The notes below the pieces were generated by a model, which ran no database searches, had not been told where the DNA came from, and saw nothing but the letters and a program-made list of their open reading frames with translations. 53,543 bases of DNA from Polyangiaceae bacterium (GTDB lineage: Bacteria > Myxococcota_A > Polyangia > Polyangiales > Polyangiaceae): NCBI GenBank assembly GCA_022842465.1, contig JALHPN010000032.1, forward strand, positions 1 to 53,543, given 5' to 3'. Position 1 is the stretch's first letter. The number at the start of each line of letters is the position of its first letter. Shown piece after piece: positions 50,162-53,543 of this stretch. The translations under genes were made by a program, and so were the position numbers.

Positions 50162-50622
50162 ACGAGCGGTCACGCCCGCGCGGAGGCCGAGCGCTCGTGC
50201 TCGACGAGCATCGCCTCGAGGCGCTGACGCTCGCGATGGCGATCGCGCCCGGCGTCTACGTCCGGAACCGGATGTTCGAGCTCTTCACGCATCCGTCGGT
50301 CGTCCGCGCGCGGACCCGCGCCTCCGTCCTCCGCGGCGTCGTGCGGCAGCTCGCGCTCGCGAGCGACGTGACGGTCGAGCCCGAGACCCGTTCGTCTGCG
50401 ATCACCTACGTCCTGCGCTACCGCATCGCGCGGATGCGCATGTCGCGCGTGGTCGACCTCACGCGTGCGGAGCTCTCTGCCATCCGCGTCCTGGGCGCCA
50501 AGGCGGGCCTCTCCTGCCTCCCGCCGGACGCGGACGACCGGGCCTGCGTCGACGCCGTGCTCGCGCACCTGCTCGACCTGGGCGGCCCGAGCGACCTCGC
50601 CGGCATCGCGGCTCGCAGCTAG
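50158..50622 (+). CDS. Hypothetical protein coupled to prfA
   Basis: A 154-residue protein of unknown function. Its ATG overlaps the prfA stop (ATGA), so it is translated from the same mRNA. The sequence is Arg-rich and helical (LVLDEHRLEALTLAMAIAPG, RARTRASVLRGVVRQLALAS, VLRYRIARMRMSRVVDLTRA), with no Cys-based zinc motif and no SAM-binding motif. In many bacteria the next gene after prfA is prmC, the methyltransferase for the GGQ glutamine; this protein does not resemble it. Two cysteines lie near the end. Confidence 0.6.
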   Translation: MNERSRPRGGRALVLDEHRLEALTLAMAIAPGVYVRNRMFELFTHPSVVRARTRASVLRGVVRQLALASDVTVEPETRSSAITYVLRYRIARMRMSRVVDLTRAELSAIRVLGAKAGLSCLPPDADDRACVDAVLAHLLDLGGPSDLAGIAARS

Positions 50623-50624
50623 CG

Positions 50625-50966
50625 TCAGCCGGGCGGCCAGGTCAGCGCGCGCCCGCCGAGGAGGTGCACGTGGATGTGGTGGACGGTCTGGCCCGCGGCC
50701 TCTCCGTCGTTGACGACGAGCCGGTAGCCTGCGTCGGCGAGCCCGAGCTGATCGGCGACCCGACGCGCGGCGACGAGGACGCGTCCGATCGTCTCCGCAT
50801 CGGCGGGTTCGAGGTCGTGGATCGCGGCGACGTGCTTCTTCGGGATGACGAGCACGTGCGTCGGCGCGACGGGGCGGATGTCGCGGAACGCGAGCGTGTG
50901 CTCGTCGTCGTGGACGACGTCGGCCGGGATCTTCTTCTCGACGATGTTGCAGAACAGGCAGCCCAT
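50625..50966 (-). CDS. HIT family hydrolase, HinT-like
   Basis: A 113-residue protein of the histidine triad family, which hydrolyses nucleoside phosphoramidates and acyl-adenylates. It begins MGCLFCNIVEKKIPADVVHD, shows the PTHVLVIPKKHVAAIHDLEP segment, and has the catalytic triad motif in TVHHIHVHLLGGRALTWPPG. The Cys pair CLFC is common in HinT-like proteins. Length is normal. It is convergent with the prfA-linked gene, with two bases between them. Confidence 0.92.
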   Translation of the reverse strand: MGCLFCNIVEKKIPADVVHDDEHTLAFRDIRPVAPTHVLVIPKKHVAAIHDLEPADAETIGRVLVAARRVADQLGLADAGYRLVVNDGEAAGQTVHHIHVHLLGGRALTWPPG

Positions 50967-50999
50967 GGTCCGGAGGCTCGCGCGGTCTCTGGCGTGCCG

Positions 51000-51869
51000 T
51001 CAACCGTCACGGCCGGCGCGTGCGCGGCGGACGATCGCCTTCGCGAAGCGCTCCAGCGCGGGCGGGTGTTGCGCGAGGAAGAGCGAGGGCTCGATGAGCT
51101 CGAGCTCCATCAGGCGCAGCGCGCCGTCGTCGTCGCGGACGGCGTCCACGCGCGCGTAGAGAAGGTCGCGGGCGAACCCCGAGGCCTCCAGCACGCGCGT
51201 CGCGAAGCCGCGCTCGTCGTCGGCGATGGGGACGGGCGCGGTCGAGACCGACTCGTGACCGCCGGCGAAGCGAGGCGCCTTACGGACCGCGTGCGTGAGC
51301 TCGCCGTCGATCCAGACGAGGGAGCGCTCGCCGCTCGTGTCGACCGCCGGCATCCACGCCTGGACGAGGACATCGCGTTCGCTCGCCATCGACGCGAGGA
51401 AGGCCTCTCCCTCGGCGTACGTCGGCGGTGTGAAGCGTTCGGTCTGGAAGGAGCCGCACGAGACGAGGGGCTTCACGACGACCTCGGACCAGCCGCGGGA
51501 GCTGGAGACCTCCGCGAGCGTGCGGGTCTCGCCGCGGCGGACGATCTCGGTCGGCACGACGGCGACGCCCCGACGCTCGAGGTCGAGGAGGTAGATCTTC
51601 CGCGCGTTGGCGTGGACGACGTGGGCGGGGTTCGCGAGGTTGGTCTGCGTCGACGTCCGATCGACCCAGGCGAGGAACGCGGCGAGGTCGCGGTGGTAGT
51701 TCCAGGTCGACCGGAGGACGACGAGGTCCTGGGAGGCGAAGTCCGCGTCCGGGTCATCCCACGCGAGGCACGACGGGGTCGCGCCGTGGTCCCGCAAGGC
51801 TTCCGCGAGGAGGGGCGCGTCGGGATCGACCTCCGGGAGGGTGACGCACGTGACGGTGGCGATGCGCAT
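51000..51869 (-). CDS. ATP-grasp domain protein
   Basis: A 289-residue enzyme of the ATP-grasp superfamily, related to RimK and glutathione synthetase-type ligases. It starts MRIATVTCVTLPEVDPDAPL with an N-terminal Rossmann-like domain (LVVLRSTWNYHRDLAAFLAW). The ATP-grasp core includes VVVKPLVSCGSFQTERFTPP and the ligand residues in ALRLMELELIEPSLFLAQHP, where E-x-E and Pro-Ser-Leu hold magnesium. Similar proteins make peptide bonds or serve in peptide modification; the substrate here is unknown. ATG at 51869. Confidence 0.75.
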   Translation of the reverse strand: MRIATVTCVTLPEVDPDAPLLAEALRDHGATPSCLAWDDPDADFASQDLVVLRSTWNYHRDLAAFLAWVDRTSTQTNLANPAHVVHANARKIYLLDLERRGVAVVPTEIVRRGETRTLAEVSSSRGWSEVVVKPLVSCGSFQTERFTPPTYAEGEAFLASMASERDVLVQAWMPAVDTSGERSLVWIDGELTHAVRKAPRFAGGHESVSTAPVPIADDERGFATRVLEASGFARDLLYARVDAVRDDDGALRLMELELIEPSLFLAQHPPALERFAKAIVRRARAGRDG

Positions 51870-51919
51870 GACGGACGAGCTCGAGGTCAGGTCGGGGTCG
51901 GCTGCGAGGGGAAACGAGA

Positions 51920-51958
51920 AAGGCCCGCGGACGCCCCGAGGGGCGGCACGCGGGCCTT
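51920..51958 (-). terminator. Probable terminator downstream of the small lipoprotein gene
   Basis: AAGGCCCGCG (51920-51929) and CGCGGGCCTT (51949-51958) form a perfect 10-base stem around an inner GCCCC/GGGGC hairpin. Reading the minus strand, the arm is followed by TCTCGTTTCCCC, a weak T-rich tract. It would terminate the gene at 51995-52177. Confidence 0.7.
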
Positions 51959-51994
51959 GCTCGCGGCCGGGGAGTGCCCCGGCGCGGTGTCGGC

Positions 51995-52177
51995 TCAGTT
52001 CGCGGGCGCCGTCGAACCCGCCGGCGCCGCGGCGCTGCCCGAGCCCGCCGGAGCCGTCGTGTCGCCCGTGCCACCCGACGTCGTCGACGGGTCGTTGGCG
52101 GGCTTGGTGTCGCCGCCGCCGCAAGCCACCGCCGCCGCGACCGACGCGAGGGCGAAAAGAACAATCAGCTTCTTCAT
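51995..52177 (-). CDS. Small secreted lipoprotein
   Basis: A 60-residue predicted lipoprotein: MKKLIVLFALASVAAAVACG has a lipobox (AVAC) at Cys19, and only 41 residues of Gly, Ser, Thr, Ala and Pro follow. It may be a surface spacer or a small antigen-like protein. The ATG at 52177 is preceded by GGGAGG at a suitable distance. A strong hairpin at 51920-51958 follows its stop, so it is a single-gene unit. Confidence 0.7.
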   Translation of the reverse strand: MKKLIVLFALASVAAAVACGGGDTKPANDPSTTSGGTGDTTAPAGSGSAAAPAGSTAPAN

Positions 52178-52454
52178 GGTGAGATGCCTCCCAGGCCCGC
52201 TTTTTCGGCTGCCTTGGGACTCCGCGTCAAGAAAAAGCGCCTTCGCCTCGGGCGTTCCCGGTCGCGCGAACGCGGGGCTTCTGCGCGAAGTGCGCGAAAT
52301 CACGGCGCAGAATCCGATTGGCGTCCTTGGGCGCTCCGGTGCGACATGGTAGGCTCGATTTCGTGCTCCGACGGGCTTCCCTCCGCGTCGTGACGGTCGG
52401 CGGCGACCTGAATGGCGCGCCGTCGCGGTCCGTCTCTCCGTCGATGACTCCCCC
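52178..52454. other. Divergent intergenic region
   Basis: About 277 bases between the small lipoprotein and the FGE-type gene. It holds the plus-strand promoter at 52327-52355 and a purine-rich stretch. No other convincing feature. Confidence 0.5.
52327..52355 (+). promoter_or_regulatory. Sigma-70-like promoter for the FGE-type gene
   Basis: TTGGGC at 52327-52332 and TAGGCT at 52350-52355 are 17 bases apart. This is the same -10 hexamer and spacing as the small RNA promoter at 8755-8783. Transcription would start near 52362, leaving about 93 bases of leader. Confidence 0.4.
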
Positions 52455-53543
52455 GTGTCTCCCGTGAACCGCCCGTCGTCGCGCTTCCACGTGCTGCGCT
52501 GGATCCTTCTCGGGAAGGCGGCGGCGGGGTGTGTGGTCGCGGTCGGGCTCGGGGCCGGGTTCTGGCTTCGCGCGCACGGGCTCACGGCGGTCGACTTCGC
52601 GAACGAGCTGCGGCGGGAGGAGCCGCGCTTCGAGTGGCGATCGATCGACAAGCGCCACTGGCAGGCCCTGGTCCCCGGCGGAGGGGCAGGCGAGGCCCCG
52701 GAGGTCACGGACCTGCGCGAGAAGACCGGCGCCGGCTGCGCGGTCGGGATGGTCCGCGTGAAGGGCGACTACCGGATGGAGTCGTTCGGCGACGGCACGG
52801 GCGAGATCGAGCGCCTGCAGGATGCGGCGTGCACGGACTGGATCAGCCGCGATTTTCCAGCGCGCTGCCGCACCTTCGATCGCGAGAAGATGGCCGCGGA
52901 GGTCGCGAAGCTCCCGACGAAGGCGGTCGACTTCTGCATCGACCGCTTCGAGTACCCGAACATCGCGGGGGAGAACCCGATGATCGTCGCGACGTTCCGC
53001 GAAGCCGAGGCGACGTGCAAGGCCTCGAAGAAGCGCCTCTGCACGGAGTCGGAGTGGACCTTCGCCTGCGAGGGAGAGGACGTCCAGCCGTACCCGTACG
53101 GCTTCGAACGCGACGTCACGGCGTGCGTGATGGACCGGACCTGGCGGCCGTTCAAGGAGGGAGCGCTCCAGCCGCGTGACGGACGCGAGGCGCGCGAAGA
53201 GCTCGACCGGCTGTGGCAGGGCGAGCCGTCGGGCTCGCGTAGCGCCTGCCGGAGCCCCTTCGGGGTCTACGACATGACCGGCAACGTCGACGAGTGGACG
53301 CGCACGGTGCGGAAGACGGGCTACGGCTCGGTCCTCAAGGGCGGCTACTGGGGGCCGGTGCGGGCGCGGTGCCGTCCCGCGACGCGGGCGCACAACGAGG
53401 ACTTCGTGGCCTACCAGCAAGGCTTCCGCTGCTGCGCCGAGTCCGACCACGAGGTGCCCGCGCCGCGCCCGGTCTCCCTCGCCCGCGGGACGGCAGGGGG
53501 CGGCCAGGCCCTCGTCGCGGCACCGCCCGCGCGCCCCGCGGCC
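52455..53543 (+). CDS. FGE/SUMF1-family protein (3' end cut by window)
   Basis: A protein of at least 363 residues. A membrane anchor (about residues 15-36, ILLGKAAAGCVVAVGLGAGF) comes first, then a domain of the formylglycine-generating-enzyme type. Signature parts are VDFCIDRFEYPNIAGENPM, ATCKASKKRLCTESEWTFAC, FGVYDMTGNVDEWTRTVRK and KGGYWGPVRARCRP, and the tail GFRCCAESDHEV carries the family Cys. FGE-fold proteins often modify sulfatases or act in thiol chemistry, but the family is broad (EgtB, PvdO). GTG at 52455 and GTG at 52464 are both possible starts. The 3' end lies beyond the window. Confidence 0.85.
   Translation, partial: MSPVNRPSSRFHVLRWILLGKAAAGCVVAVGLGAGFWLRAHGLTAVDFANELRREEPRFEWRSIDKRHWQALVPGGGAGEAPEVTDLREKTGAGCAVGMVRVKGDYRMESFGDGTGEIERLQDAACTDWISRDFPARCRTFDREKMAAEVAKLPTKAVDFCIDRFEYPNIAGENPMIVATFREAEATCKASKKRLCTESEWTFACEGEDVQPYPYGFERDVTACVMDRTWRPFKEGALQPRDGREAREELDRLWQGEPSGSRSACRSPFGVYDMTGNVDEWTRTVRKTGYGSVLKGGYWGPVRARCRPATRAHNEDFVAYQQGFRCCAESDHEVPAPRPVSLARGTAGGGQALVAAPPARPAA

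Noticed and set aside
52363..52467. Short upstream ORF of 34 codons before the FGE-type gene
   Set aside because: No ribosome binding site, no coding-like composition, and it overlaps the most likely gene start.

Overview
The window is about 70% GC, gene-dense DNA in short operons on both strands. The organism is most likely a myxobacterium (Myxococcota, probably the Polyangiales side). The reasons are the very high GC, the many lipoproteins with lipobox cysteines, secreted proteins with CxxCH haem motifs, a MYXO-CTERM-like tail on a trypsin-like protease, a ribbon-helix-helix protein of a type I recall from myxobacteria, a Hanks-type kinase relative and a PilZ protein. I saw no rRNA, tRNA, CRISPR array or insertion sequence.

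Layout. 1-2182 (minus): a FliA-type sigma factor, a type III secretion inner-rod-like protein and mnmA (cut by the window start). 2311-4210 (plus): three translationally coupled genes ending in a thioredoxin-fold lipoprotein without its cysteines. 4305-8823 (minus): a lipoprotein, a malonyl-CoA-synthetase-like ligase, a PglZ-like protein and a possible small ORF. 8755-9036 (plus): a likely small RNA gene with its own promoter and terminator. 9112-13901: lipoproteins, a cytochrome c-like lipoprotein and purE-purK. 13902-14384: a decayed sigma-54 activator. 14472-18729 (minus): secreted proteins including a tandem paralogue pair. 18948-22621 (minus): a short GspE/PilB-like ATPase, trmO, a membrane pseudokinase and a GlsB/YeaQ protein. 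22776-27893: HupE/UreJ protein, endonuclease I, an unknown Pro-rich protein and a PlsC-type acyltransferase. 27995-31035 (plus): a DUF1549/DUF1553 plus DUF1501 pair. 31047-38197: protease, branched-chain 2-oxo acid dehydrogenase E1 alpha and beta, a delta-60-repeat lipoprotein, an orphan ParB-like protein, a helical membrane protein and a PilZ protein. 38230-42381: lipoprotein, HExxH metallopeptidase, zinc-ribbon protein, and an operon of ribbon-helix-helix protein, alpha/beta hydrolase and a FAM20C-like lipoprotein kinase. 42579-46372: CtpA protease, membrane protein, glycosyltransferase, lipoprotein. 46489-50622: ssb, rpmE, DUF1385, prfA and an unknown gene in the place where prmC is often found. 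50625-53543: HIT protein, ATP-grasp protein, tiny lipoprotein and an FGE-type protein cut by the window end.

Most interesting points: the candidate small RNA at 8755-9036; the FAM20C-like secreted kinase; repeated placement of a TA-N3-T hexamer 6-11 bases before start codons, which suggests leaderless mRNAs; two dispersed repeats, one of them lying upstream of two secreted-protein transcription units; and the sigma/inner-rod pair. All assignments come from reading motifs by eye; no database search was run.
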